Shown here: piece after piece, positions 1 through 6,563 of the stretch
Layout of the letters: every line of letters begins with the position of its first letter
Numbering within the stretch: position 1 is the stretch's first letter
Source: Candidatus Saccharibacteria bacterium UBA4387
Lineage (GTDB): Bacteria; Patescibacteriota; Saccharimonadia; Saccharimonadales; Saccharimonadaceae
Reading direction: 5' to 3'
DNA: 11,378 nt
Assembly: GCA_002391075.1 (NCBI GenBank)
Contig: DGRN01000020.1
Location: 1-11,378, forward strand
Translations under genes and position numbers: made by a program
The notes under the pieces: generated by a model
What the model saw: only the letters and a program-made list of their open reading frames with translations
The model's database searches: none
Told to the model about the DNA's origin: nothing

Positions 1-1123
1 CCTTGAAATCGCCCATGATGTATTGATCGCTGGCTTTCAGATCGACAGATGCGCCGCCGTAGCCACTACTATTGGTCGAGATACCGTTAGTAGACGAGGC
101 ACCGATTTCCATGAAGACTTTCTCTTTTTCTTCCTCCGGATAGACAATGCTGTTATGCACCATGTCAATCTCTGCACTCGTGTTCGTAATGGCAAAAATA
201 TTACCAACTTTCGAGTTAATCGTGTTGCGTTCTAGGCTTAGACGAGTTGTGCCGGAGCCGCTGCCAGACACCGGCTGATAGAGATAGATGCCGCCCTTGA
301 GTTTCGGCTCGCCAGCCTTCGTGTCACCTTCTGCGCCGCCGACGATATTGTTGTAGCCAAAATACGCTTTGCCCTTCTCGACCATCGTGATGCTGCTGGA
401 GTTCGAGGCTTCGATTTTGGCGCGCTCCACCATCATGCCTTCCGCTGCAACGTATGCAGCCGGCGAATTTACGCCTGTAGTCTTGAATTGGCCGCCTTTG
501 ACGGTCATTTTGCCGCCGTCGGCACCGACCCGAAGCGCAGCCGAGCGGTCACCCGCGGTCGAAATTACAGCTTTTTCGACGTTTGCCGTACCACCATTGT
601 TGACAACAACGCCACTCGAGTAACTGTTCGACGTGATAATGTTGCTAGAAACGACTTTTAGTTCCGCTTCACCATTAACGAAGAGGCCGTTCGCAAAGTC
701 GCCATTCGTGCTAATGTTAGGCTTCTCGAGCGACAAAGATCCACCAGTCATCAAGAGAGCTGCGTTGGTTCCATACGAAAATGCAGAAGTCTTATTCGCC
801 GAGCCACCCTTCCTGATTTTTATGTTCGAGCCGCTGACTGTGCCATCCTTGATATAGATAGCATTCTCTGGGGCGTTCGAGCTTGCATAGTCGCCAGATA
901 GGCTTTTGTCGCTATCGATTTCTTCAACGCCGCTATACGTAGCAGATTCATTCGAGTCGTCCTCTGTTTGACTTTTTGATTGGGTTGGATCGTAAGGATC
1001 TAAATCTATCGTGCCTGTTGCGCTCGCGCTAAGCACAGAGCTGGTTGCGACTACCATAATCGCGAGTATTGCGCAGGTTATCAGGCGCACGCGATTGTCT
1101 TTATTTTTCAAGTTTCTTGCCAT
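1..1123 (-). CDS. Secreted beta-helix-like surface protein, N-terminal part (runs off left edge)
   Basis: The frame opens at an ATG (1123-1121) and stays open to the window edge, about 374 codons, so the C-terminus is missing. Residues 1-35 form a Sec signal peptide: a basic start (MARNLKNKDNRVR), a hydrophobic core (about 14-31) and an ASA cleavage site before T36. An acidic Ser/Asp-rich linker (about 38-70) follows. Then come degenerate repeats of about 22-26 residues, each starting near a Gly (GGSLSLEK, GEAELKVV, GGTANVEK, GGKMTVKG, GKAYFGYN) and rich in Thr, Ser, Asn and Val. This is the look of a right-handed parallel beta-helix, as in pectate-lyase-like folds and bacterial adhesins. A surface adhesin role is inferred; no catalytic motif is visible, and the wall anchor, if any, lies outside. 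It follows the DUF2130 gene in the same direction with 43 bases between them, but has its own promoter and no Shine-Dalgarno site. Confidence 0.8.
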   Translation of the reverse strand, partial: MARNLKNKDNRVRLITCAILAIMVVATSSVLSASATGTIDLDPYDPTQSKSQTEDDSNESATYSGVEEIDSDKSLSGDYASSNAPENAIYIKDGTVSGSNIKIRKGGSANKTSAFSYGTNAALLMTGGSLSLEKPNISTNGDFANGLFVNGEAELKVVSSNIITSNSYSSGVVVNNGGTANVEKAVISTAGDRSAALRVGADGGKMTVKGGQFKTTGVNSPAAYVAAEGMMVERAKIEASNSSSITMVEKGKAYFGYNNIVGGAEGDTKAGEPKLKGGIYLYQPVSGSGSGTTRLSLERNTINSKVGNIFAITNTSAEIDMVHNSIVYPEEEKEKVFMEIGASSTNGISTNSSGYGGASVDLKASDQYIMGDFK

Positions 1124-1132
1124 ATTGTCTAA

Positions 1133-1162
1133 ATTATACCGCTTTTGGATTATTTTTGGGAA
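1133..1162 (-). promoter_or_regulatory. Promoter of the surface-protein gene, probably leaderless
   Basis: On the minus strand a perfect TATAAT (1138-1133) lies 9 bases before the ATG at 1123. A weak -35, TTCCCA (1162-1157), lies 18 bases further upstream. Transcription would start within a few bases of the ATG, leaving no room for a ribosome binding site, and none is seen. Confidence 0.6.
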
Positions 1163-1166
1163 TACG

Positions 1167-2471
1167 CTAGTCTTTCTTTAAATCAGCGAACTTCTGCGCC
1201 ATAGTTGGGTTGCCGCGCGTCAGGCGCTTGATAGTCAAATCTTCGGCCTTTTTGTTAGCGAGGCGCAAATTGTCTTCGGAGCGCAAGAGATCTTCTTTAA
1301 CTTTTTGCAGATGCGTGATGGTTTTGTCGATTTCTTCGATAGCGGAGCTGAAGCGCTTGCTGGCAAGCTCGTAATTGCGCGCAAAACCAGCCTTGAAAGC
1401 CTCGATGTTCTCCTCAAAGTGCGAAATGTCGATATTTTGATTGCGCATCTCAGCCAACTCGGCCTTGTATTTGAGCGAATTTAGCGCCGCATTACGCAAA
1501 AGCGTAATCATCGGAATGAAAAACTGCGGGCGAATTACGTACATTTTGTCATATTTATAAGACACGTCAACGATGCCGGAATTATATAGCTCGCTGTCGG
1601 CCTCTAACAGCGTAACCAGCACAGCATATTCGCAGTTTTTCTCGCGGCGATCTTTGTCGAGCTCTTTGAAAAAGTCCTCGTTTTTGTGCTTGGACGCGGT
1701 AGTTTCGTTTTCATTTTTCATCTCGAACATAATCGAAACGATTTCGTTACCATTGGCGTCACATTCGCGAAAAATATAATCACCCTTGCTGCCGGTTCGC
1801 GCGTCGTTGTCTTTCTCGAAATATGCGGTCGGAAATGCAGTCATTCGGATTTGATTGAAGGCATTTTGGCAATGCTGTTCCAGAGTTTCGCCGATCATTT
1901 TTGTGCTGAGTTTCGACTTGAGATCTTTGAGGCGCTCAATTTCCTCGTCCTTGAGCTTTAGTGCGCCTTCGTACTGGGTCTTGAGCGAATTCTCGCGCAA
2001 CTCGGCCTCGGAAGATTTTGTCTTGAGATCGTTACGGAGGTCAGACAACTCGCGTTCGAGTGGCGATAGAGCTTTGGCGACGGCTAGCTCCTGGGCGGTT
2101 TGTGCCTGGGCGAGCTGAGACTCGAGTTTTTGGCGTTCTGAGGCGTTTTTGGCGGTGATTTTGTCAAGTTCGGACTGTTTTTCGGCCAGAGCGAGCGCCT
2201 TGCTGGCGTCAGCTTGGTCGATTTGGCGCTGCAAATCTGCCATCTCCTGCTCTAACTTGCGCTTAATGGCGAGCTCGCGACGAGCGGCGTCAGTTTTCAG
2301 TTCTAGCTCATGTTTCTTCTGTTCAGTTTCCGCCAAAGCCAGTGCCTCTTTGACACGCTTATCTAAATCTTGTTCAAATTCACGATTGCGAACCTGCGCC
2401 AAAATATCCGCATATCCAGAATCGTCAACCTTGAACGCCTTGCCGCAGTTCGGGCATTTTAACTCCGCCAT
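1167..2471 (-). CDS. DUF2130 domain coiled-coil protein
   Basis: 434 residues. Start chosen at ATG 2471 because GGAGG (2481-2477) lies 5 bases upstream and a TATAAT (2498-2493) lies inside the longer frame that begins at 2522. The N-terminus has a CPNC pair (C6, C9) like half of a zinc ribbon. Residues about 25-190 are a highly charged, Ala/Glu/Lys/Gln-rich coiled coil. Residues about 191-340 match the conserved DUF2130 core (IGETLEQHCQNAF, the DARTGSKGDYIF block, MFEMKNE, EYAVLV, YVIRPQFFIP, LLRNAALNSLKYK). A second coiled coil covers about 350-412. No signal peptide or membrane segment, so cytoplasmic. The function of the family is not established. D231 with E250-x-K252, preceded by a G-E-x-x-E helix (194-198), resembles the spacing of a PD-(D/E)XK nuclease core; this is my inference. 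The surface-protein gene follows in the same direction with no terminator between. Confidence 0.9.
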   Translation of the reverse strand: MAELKCPNCGKAFKVDDSGYADILAQVRNREFEQDLDKRVKEALALAETEQKKHELELKTDAARRELAIKRKLEQEMADLQRQIDQADASKALALAEKQSELDKITAKNASERQKLESQLAQAQTAQELAVAKALSPLERELSDLRNDLKTKSSEAELRENSLKTQYEGALKLKDEEIERLKDLKSKLSTKMIGETLEQHCQNAFNQIRMTAFPTAYFEKDNDARTGSKGDYIFRECDANGNEIVSIMFEMKNENETTASKHKNEDFFKELDKDRREKNCEYAVLVTLLEADSELYNSGIVDVSYKYDKMYVIRPQFFIPMITLLRNAALNSLKYKAELAEMRNQNIDISHFEENIEAFKAGFARNYELASKRFSSAIEEIDKTITHLQKVKEDLLRSEDNLRLANKKAEDLTIKRLTRGNPTMAQKFADLKKD

Positions 2472-2476
2472 AATTA

Positions 2477-2498
2477 CCTCCGTTTTCAAGCTATTATA
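2477..2498 (-). promoter_or_regulatory. -10 box and Shine-Dalgarno site of the DUF2130 gene
   Basis: TATAAT on the minus strand (2498-2493) predicts a start near 2486 and a leader of about 15 bases containing GGAGG (2481-2477), 5 bases from the ATG. No good -35 is visible. This pair decides the start codon at 2471. Confidence 0.6.
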
Positions 2499-2537
2499 CA
2501 ACGACGGTTCAAGATGGCGCAAGAAGGCATTAGCATA

Positions 2538-2566
2538 TTGACTTTTTTGCCCTAGTGTGCTATAAT
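2538..2566 (+). promoter_or_regulatory. Promoter of the three-gene small membrane protein operon
   Basis: TTGACT (2538-2543), a 17-base spacer and TATAAT (2561-2566) make a near-consensus housekeeping promoter. Transcription would start near 2573, giving a leader of about 43 bases that ends with AAAGGTGG (2601-2608) upstream of the ATG at 2616. Confidence 0.8.
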
Positions 2567-2615
2567 ATAGATGCTGTCAATAGCACATTAAAAAATAACG
2601 AAAGGTGGTATCAAT

Positions 2616-3113
2616 ATGACAGCTAACCCTACCGGCGGAAAGACTCCGCACAAGAACCCTATGGAGAGGCTGTTCCCTAACTCGTCCATTAAATGGAACA
2701 AGTTTAGCGGGACCCTCGAGATCGTCTTCGTAGCCGACGCAGTCGTGATGGTGTTAGCCTTCCTGCTTAGCCGTTTCTGGCCAGGTTTTGCAACTGTCGC
2801 AAAGATTGCGCTGGTTATCGGCGTCATCCTCATGATCTACAAGCTGTCCGCAGGAGGCTTAGGCGTTTACGCCTGGGCAACAGAGAGCTTCAGCAGGTTC
2901 GTGACTGTGTCTATCGCTCTTACGATTTTGGTCGTAATCTTCGCTGTCCTGAAGTGGAGCACCGTTGCAGTAATCACGCTGCTAATCACGGCGGTGTTCG
3001 CTACTCATTACCTGACCAAAAACTGGTCGGCACTGAAAAAGCGAAAGAACACCACAGGAACCACAGCAAGCACGTCCGCTACGCCAAAAAGACACAAGTC
3101 CGCAAGGTTTTAA
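2616..3113 (+). CDS. Small multi-span membrane protein with C-terminal RHKSARF tail
   Basis: 165 residues; family not recognised. ATG at 2616 follows AAAGGTGG with 7 bases between. A short hydrophilic Pro/Lys-containing N-terminus is followed by four hydrophobic stretches at about 34-52, 58-77, 96-112 and 115-132, so it should be an integral membrane protein. The last about 30 residues (from 136) are polar, Lys/Thr/Ser-rich and probably unstructured, ending in PKRHKSARF. The same last seven residues end the third gene of the operon. It is the first gene after a strong promoter; a 9-bp hairpin follows it. It uses more AGA/AGG arginine codons than the ATPase genes, which may indicate a different origin. 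No catalytic motif is seen. Coding status is secure because of the promoter, ribosome binding site and operon order; function is unknown. Confidence 0.8.
   Translation: MTANPTGGKTPHKNPMERLFPNSSIKWNKFSGTLEIVFVADAVVMVLAFLLSRFWPGFATVAKIALVIGVILMIYKLSAGGLGVYAWATESFSRFVTVSIALTILVVIFAVLKWSTVAVITLLITAVFATHYLTKNWSALKKRKNTTGTTASTSATPKRHKSARF
3093..3113 (+). other. RHKSARF tail-coding segment, copy 1 (last codons and stop of operon gene 1)
   Basis: Codons CAC AAG TCC GCA AGG TTT TAA, with AGA (Arg) just before. Compared with copy 2 at 3797-3817, differences are confined to third codon positions and the stop codon, so the peptide rather than the DNA is conserved. Confidence 0.7.
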
Positions 3114-3134
3114 CCAACCACCAGCACATTACCC

Positions 3135-3159
3135 AAGGCCGCCGGTACTCGGCGGCCTT
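3135..3159 (+). promoter_or_regulatory. Intercistronic hairpin between operon genes 1 and 2
   Basis: AAGGCCGCC (3135-3143) and GGCGGCCTT (3151-3159) form a perfect 9-bp, GC-rich stem with a 7-base loop. It is followed by ATCCTT rather than a clean U-tract, so it is at best a leaky terminator. It lies 7 bases before the GGAGG of gene 2. It could set the ratio of gene 1 to genes 2 and 3 or protect a processed 3' end; this is inference. Confidence 0.6.
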
Positions 3160-3177
3160 ATCCTTGGAGGTGATCAT

Positions 3178-3417
3178 TTGAATCAACGAATCAGAGACGC
3201 CAAAGAGATGCGAGAATCAGCCAGATTGCTGATGTTTCTCGCCGCAGCGTTATACTTTTTCTGCATTGCCAACGTAATACCGAGACAGTATAGCGATGCG
3301 CTGTTTATTATCTGGGGCGTTACCGTTATTGCCGATATCGTATGCCGCATCAGACTGCGACGCCTTGAAAAAGCTAGACACAGAAGAAAGCGACATAGGT
3401 CGCGCTACACTTACTAG
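3178..3417 (+). CDS. Small two-span membrane protein with very basic C-terminus
   Basis: 79 residues, starting at TTG 3178. The start is fixed by GGAGGTGATC (3167-3176), almost the full complement of the 16S 3' end, with GGAGG 6 bases before the TTG; the next in-frame ATG is ten codons further. Two hydrophobic segments lie at about 17-33 and 41-56, joined by a short loop with Pro and Arg. The last about 23 residues contain about a dozen Arg/Lys and end in KRHRSRYTY, which loosely resembles the RHKSARF tail of the two flanking genes. The basic tail should face the cytoplasm if the positive-inside rule holds, putting the N-terminus inside too. The family is not recognised. The stop lies 16 bases before the start of gene 3, consistent with co-transcription. 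Confidence 0.75.
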   Translation: MNQRIRDAKEMRESARLLMFLAAALYFFCIANVIPRQYSDALFIIWGVTVIADIVCRIRLRRLEKARHRRKRHRSRYTY

Positions 3418-3433
3418 AAGGAGGTGAAAACTC

Positions 3434-3817
3434 GTGGTTAGGACGATTCGTGTCAAAACTATGAGAAAATGGTTAATCTGGCTAAGTGTTTTTCTAGGTT
3501 TACATCTGGGACTCTGGATCAGCGCGGTAGGCATCCGCTATGCATACGAAAGCGAAGACGGCGTCCTTCCTCTGTATTGGCGAGGGCTCCTGGCCGCGGA
3601 ATACTCTATGCAAGCCGCTTGCATAATTCTGGCGTTAGCCTGGTGCGCGGTGTTTATCGCAATGTGCGTAAGTACAACGCTCGGCATTATTGGAATGCTG
3701 AAGGATCCGCCAGATCCACCCACCCCGACAGTTATGCCGACTACGCAGGTTCAGACCGATCAGACCGCTCCAAAAGAGACAAACGTGCCGCACAGGCATA
3801 AGTCTGCGAGGTTTTAG
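3434..3817 (+). CDS. Small two-span membrane protein with Pro-rich linker and RHKSARF tail
   Basis: 127 residues, starting at GTG 3434, preceded by the strong site AAGGAGGTGA (3418-3427); GGAGG is 9 bases from the GTG. Two hydrophobic segments occupy about 12-34 and 59-88. A polar linker rich in Pro, Thr and Gln follows (about 91-118, beginning DPPDPPTPT). The protein ends in HRHKSARF. Both ends probably lie on the same side of the membrane. The final seven codons encode the same peptide as the end of the first operon gene, with four synonymous differences and no replacement, so the tail looks selected. Last gene of the operon; a strong terminator begins 9 bases after the stop. Not a family I recognise. 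Confidence 0.8.
   Translation: MVRTIRVKTMRKWLIWLSVFLGLHLGLWISAVGIRYAYESEDGVLPLYWRGLLAAEYSMQAACIILALAWCAVFIAMCVSTTLGIIGMLKDPPDPPTPTVMPTTQVQTDQTAPKETNVPHRHKSARF
3797..3817 (+). other. RHKSARF tail-coding segment, copy 2 (last codons and stop of operon gene 3)
   Basis: Codons CAT AAG TCT GCG AGG TTT TAG, with AGG (Arg) just before. It encodes the same heptapeptide as copy 1 with synonymous changes at Arg, His, Ser and Ala. The sequence before it is unrelated apart from being a polar linker. Confidence 0.7.
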
Positions 3818-3826
3818 CCTCAAAAA

Positions 3827-3854
3827 TCCCCTCTGTAAAGAGGGGAACTTTTTT
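3827..3854. terminator. Bidirectional intrinsic terminator between convergent genes
   Basis: TCCCCTCT (3827-3834) pairs with AGAGGGGA (3839-3846) around a GTAA loop. On the plus strand it is followed by AAC and six T (3849-3854). On the minus strand five A on the other side (3822-3826) give a T-run. It closes the small membrane protein operon and the P-type ATPase gene, whose stop codon (3855-3853) overlaps the T-tract. Confidence 0.85.
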
Positions 3855-6501
3855 ATGCGTGTTTTTTGGCTGGTTTTCTGAGCCGCACGGCAAGTTTGAA
3901 TATTTCTAGAATTGGCAAGATGAGCGCCGCGCAGCCAATCAGAATTACAACATGAATTGGCTCGATGGAAACCGTGCCCAGAATGGTCGTGAAGAACGGC
4001 GCCTCGGTGGCGACCAGTTGGAGCATAAGCGTGCAAGCTACGCCGATGAGAATGAAGAGGTTGCTGCGGAGAGAGACCGAGAAGGCGGAACCGCGTTCGC
4101 TGCGACAGTTGAATACATGGATGTTTTGCATGAAGACCATGAGACACATGACGTAGCTACGGGCGCGCACTTCGTCGAAACCGTAATTAAGCAAGAAGGT
4201 CCAGACGGCGAAAATAATGGTCGTGATAATTGCGCCGGAGAAGATAATGCGGCCAATGAGACTGCGGTCGAAGATTGATTCTTTCGGGTTGCGCGGAGGC
4301 TCGTTGAGAATGTTGCGTTCTGCGCGCTCGAACGACAGCGCCATATCTTGAACGCCATCCGTGACGACGTTGAGCCAGAGGAGCTGGATGGCCGTGAGTG
4401 GCATAGGCATGTCACAAGCAATAGCGAGACAGAAGAAGGCTGATTCGGCCAGGCCGCAAGAGATGAGGAAGAAGATGATTTTGCGGATGTTGGCGTAGGC
4501 AACGCGGCCCTCTTCGACGCCAGCCACAATCGAGGTGAAGTCGTCGTCTGCGATTATCATGTCGGCCGTTTCGCGCGCAATATCCGTGCCGCTGCCCATG
4601 GCGATACCGATATTGGCTGCCTTGAGGGCTGGCGCATCATTGACGCCGTCGCCAGTCACTGCAACGAACTCGCCTTGGCGTTTGAGCGAGTGGACGATGT
4701 TGAGTTTCTGTAGCGGAGTGACGCGGGCGAATATCTTTTTGCTCGCAACGAACTCGTCGAAAGTGCGTTCGCCAGCCTCGAAGGCGCGCTCTACATCGTC
4801 GCCAGTCGCAACTTCTTCGAATTTGTGCGTAAGCTTAAGGTCGCGCGCAATCGAGAAGGCCGTCAGCGGGTGATCGCCCGTGACCATGAGTACTTTGATG
4901 CCAGCCGCGTGACATTTGCGGATGGAGACCGCCGCCTCTTTGCGGACCGGATCAATAAATCCGACCTGCCCCAAGAAGGTCAGTTTCTTAATATCGCCAA
5001 CACCATAGCGGCTCTTGCGCGTCACTTTGCCGTTCGCCAGTGCAATCACGCGGTAGCCATCTTTGGCGAGTTGCTCATTTTGCTGCTGCACTTTGGAGAA
5101 GTTTTGGCGAGTCTGGAAGCTGACGGCACTGCAAAAATCTTGCACAACTTCTGGCGAGCCCTTAACCGTGCAGTAAACTTCGCCGTTTTGCTCATAGAAG
5201 ACGGCGGAGTATTTGTTTTCTGATTCGTATGGAATAATTTCCAGGATGCGGGCAGCCTCAGTCTTGACGCCAAGTTTATGCGCGAGGATGAGGAACGCGA
5301 TGTCGATAGAGTCGCCGATAGGAGTTTCGCCGTCAATGTTAGCCTCATTGTTGATAGCGCCACAAAAGGCGATTTCTTCGGCGTATTTCATAACGCTGCC
5401 GGTAACTTTGCCCTCTTTGCTGTAACCAGTGCCGGAGATTTGATATTCCTCGCCGTTCGGCAGGACGATTTTTTTGGCGGTTTGTTGGTTGACGGTCAGT
5501 GTGCCAGTCTTGTCGGAGGCGATTACAGTGCAGCTGCCGAGAGATTCGGCGGCCTTGAGTTTACGCACGATAACATTACGCTTCGCCATGCGGTTCGAAG
5601 CAATCGTAAGCGCCATCGTGAGTGCCAAAGGTAAACCTTCCGGCATAGCAGAAACCGCAAAAGCGATCACGGTAATCAAGATACCACTCACATCGAGCGC
5701 TTCGCCCTTTGCGAGGCCGCGCGAAATCATGAGCGTCGCCACGACGGCGCCGACGATGAGAATAAGGACGCTGATTTGCTTGGAGAATTTTTCGACGCGT
5801 ATCGTGAGCGGGGATTTTTCTTCTTCGGCCGAATTGATACTGTCGGCGATTTTGCCGAGTTCAGTTTCTAGGCCAGTTTTAACGACGATGGCTTTGGCGC
5901 GGCCAGAGACCACCGAGGTTCCAGAAAAAGCCATATTTTCTTGTTCGGGAATCGCCGGGCGCTCTTTAGTGACGAGATCGGTGTTTTTGACGACCTGCAA
6001 GCTTTCGCCGGTCAAGATAGATTCGTCGACCGTGAAATTATGCGTTTCAGTAAGGCGCAAATCTGCACTAATTTTGTCGCCCGATTCCAGCAAGACATAA
6101 TCGCCAACGACAAGCTCTTCGGCGTCGACCTGAGTTTTGGCGCCGTCGCGCATTACATTGACTTTTACTTTTACGAGATTCGCCAGCGCCTCGGCAGTAC
6201 TGTTTGCTTTGTTCTCCTGATACGTACCAACAATGGCATCAATTAGAATAATGGCCGCGATTACGATAGCGTCAACGATTTCGCCCGCGATGACCGAGGC
6301 GATAATCGCAACGACCAGAAGCAAGACCATCGGGTCCTTGAATTCGCTAAAAAAGATTTTTATAATGCTGTCGCGAGCCTTTTTAGGAAGGATATTCTTG
6401 CCGTATTTATTTTGGCGCGACGCAACCTCGGATGAGCTTAGGCCTTGCGCGCTCGTGCCGAGATTTTTCTCGATTTCTGAAACTTTTTGATTATAAAACA
6501 T
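3853..6501 (-). CDS. P2A-type cation-transporting ATPase, probably Ca2+ efflux pump
   Basis: 882 residues, the full size for a SERCA/PacL-like pump. The N-terminal cation-ATPase domain covers about 1-70; the actuator TGES is at 164-167. M4 carries PEGLP (287-291). The phosphorylation motif DKTGTLT has its aspartate at D330; KGSPE (447-451) lies in the nucleotide domain; TGDHP (541-545) and TGDGVNDAP (616-624) form the hinge. M5/M6 keep E686 and N711-x-x-T714-D715, matching Ca2+ ligands E771, N796, T799 and D800 of SERCA, and E288 matches E309. The position of SERCA N768 appears to be Gly683 instead. About ten membrane segments. The family pumps Ca2+ out of the cytosol using ATP; substrate assignment is inferred and Mn2+ or other ions are possible. 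ATG 6501 follows an extended -10 by 10 bases and has no Shine-Dalgarno site, so it is probably leaderless. Divergent from the next ATPase. Confidence 0.93.
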   Translation of the reverse strand: MFYNQKVSEIEKNLGTSAQGLSSSEVASRQNKYGKNILPKKARDSIIKIFFSEFKDPMVLLLVVAIIASVIAGEIVDAIVIAAIILIDAIVGTYQENKANSTAEALANLVKVKVNVMRDGAKTQVDAEELVVGDYVLLESGDKISADLRLTETHNFTVDESILTGESLQVVKNTDLVTKERPAIPEQENMAFSGTSVVSGRAKAIVVKTGLETELGKIADSINSAEEEKSPLTIRVEKFSKQISVLILIVGAVVATLMISRGLAKGEALDVSGILITVIAFAVSAMPEGLPLALTMALTIASNRMAKRNVIVRKLKAAESLGSCTVIASDKTGTLTVNQQTAKKIVLPNGEEYQISGTGYSKEGKVTGSVMKYAEEIAFCGAINNEANIDGETPIGDSIDIAFLILAHKLGVKTEAARILEIIPYESENKYSAVFYEQNGEVYCTVKGSPEVVQDFCSAVSFQTRQNFSKVQQQNEQLAKDGYRVIALANGKVTRKSRYGVGDIKKLTFLGQVGFIDPVRKEAAVSIRKCHAAGIKVLMVTGDHPLTAFSIARDLKLTHKFEEVATGDDVERAFEAGERTFDEFVASKKIFARVTPLQKLNIVHSLKRQGEFVAVTGDGVNDAPALKAANIGIAMGSGTDIARETADMIIADDDFTSIVAGVEEGRVAYANIRKIIFFLISCGLAESAFFCLAIACDMPMPLTAIQLLWLNVVTDGVQDMALSFERAERNILNEPPRNPKESIFDRSLIGRIIFSGAIITTIIFAVWTFLLNYGFDEVRARSYVMCLMVFMQNIHVFNCRSERGSAFSVSLRSNLFILIGVACTLMLQLVATEAPFFTTILGTVSIEPIHVVILIGCAALILPILEIFKLAVRLRKPAKKHA

Positions 6502-6511
6502 AGCTGTTTCT

Positions 6512-6520
6512 ATTTTACCA
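6512..6520 (-). promoter_or_regulatory. Extended -10 promoter of the P2A ATPase gene
   Basis: On the minus strand TGG followed by TAAAAT (6520-6512) fits an extended -10 (TGn plus hexamer). The ATG begins 10 bases after it, implying a leaderless or nearly leaderless mRNA. No -35 consensus is found; that zone holds the palindrome TCGCGCGA. Confidence 0.55.
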
Positions 6521-6521
6521 C

Positions 6522-6540
6522 TAGCGCTATCTTCGCGCGA
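6522..6540. promoter_or_regulatory. Two 8-bp palindromes between divergent ATPase promoters (possible operators)
   Basis: TAGCGCTA (6522-6529) and TCGCGCGA (6533-6540) have centres 11 bases apart, about one DNA turn. They lie between the two -10 boxes and cover where both -35 elements should be. A regulator binding here could control both pumps; this is inference from position only. Confidence 0.35.
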
Positions 6541-6550
6541 CGTAATACGC

Positions 6551-6556
6551 TATAAT
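6551..6556 (+). promoter_or_regulatory. -10 box of the CtpE-like ATPase gene, probably leaderless
   Basis: A perfect TATAAT ends 7 bases before the ATG at 6564, so transcription should begin on or next to the start codon. No Shine-Dalgarno site and no consensus -35 are visible. Confidence 0.6.
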
Positions 6557-6563
6557 TTTATCT

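Noticed and set aside
2472..2522. Longer start (ATG 2522) for the DUF2130 gene
   Set aside because: The extra 17 codons contain the TATAAT and the GGAGG that serve the ATG at 2471, and the added peptide is not part of the family.
5474..6100. 208-codon open frame antisense to the P2A ATPase
   Set aside because: Shadow of a strongly conserved ATPase; low-complexity Ser/Thr/Ala/Leu composition and no promoter or ribosome binding site.
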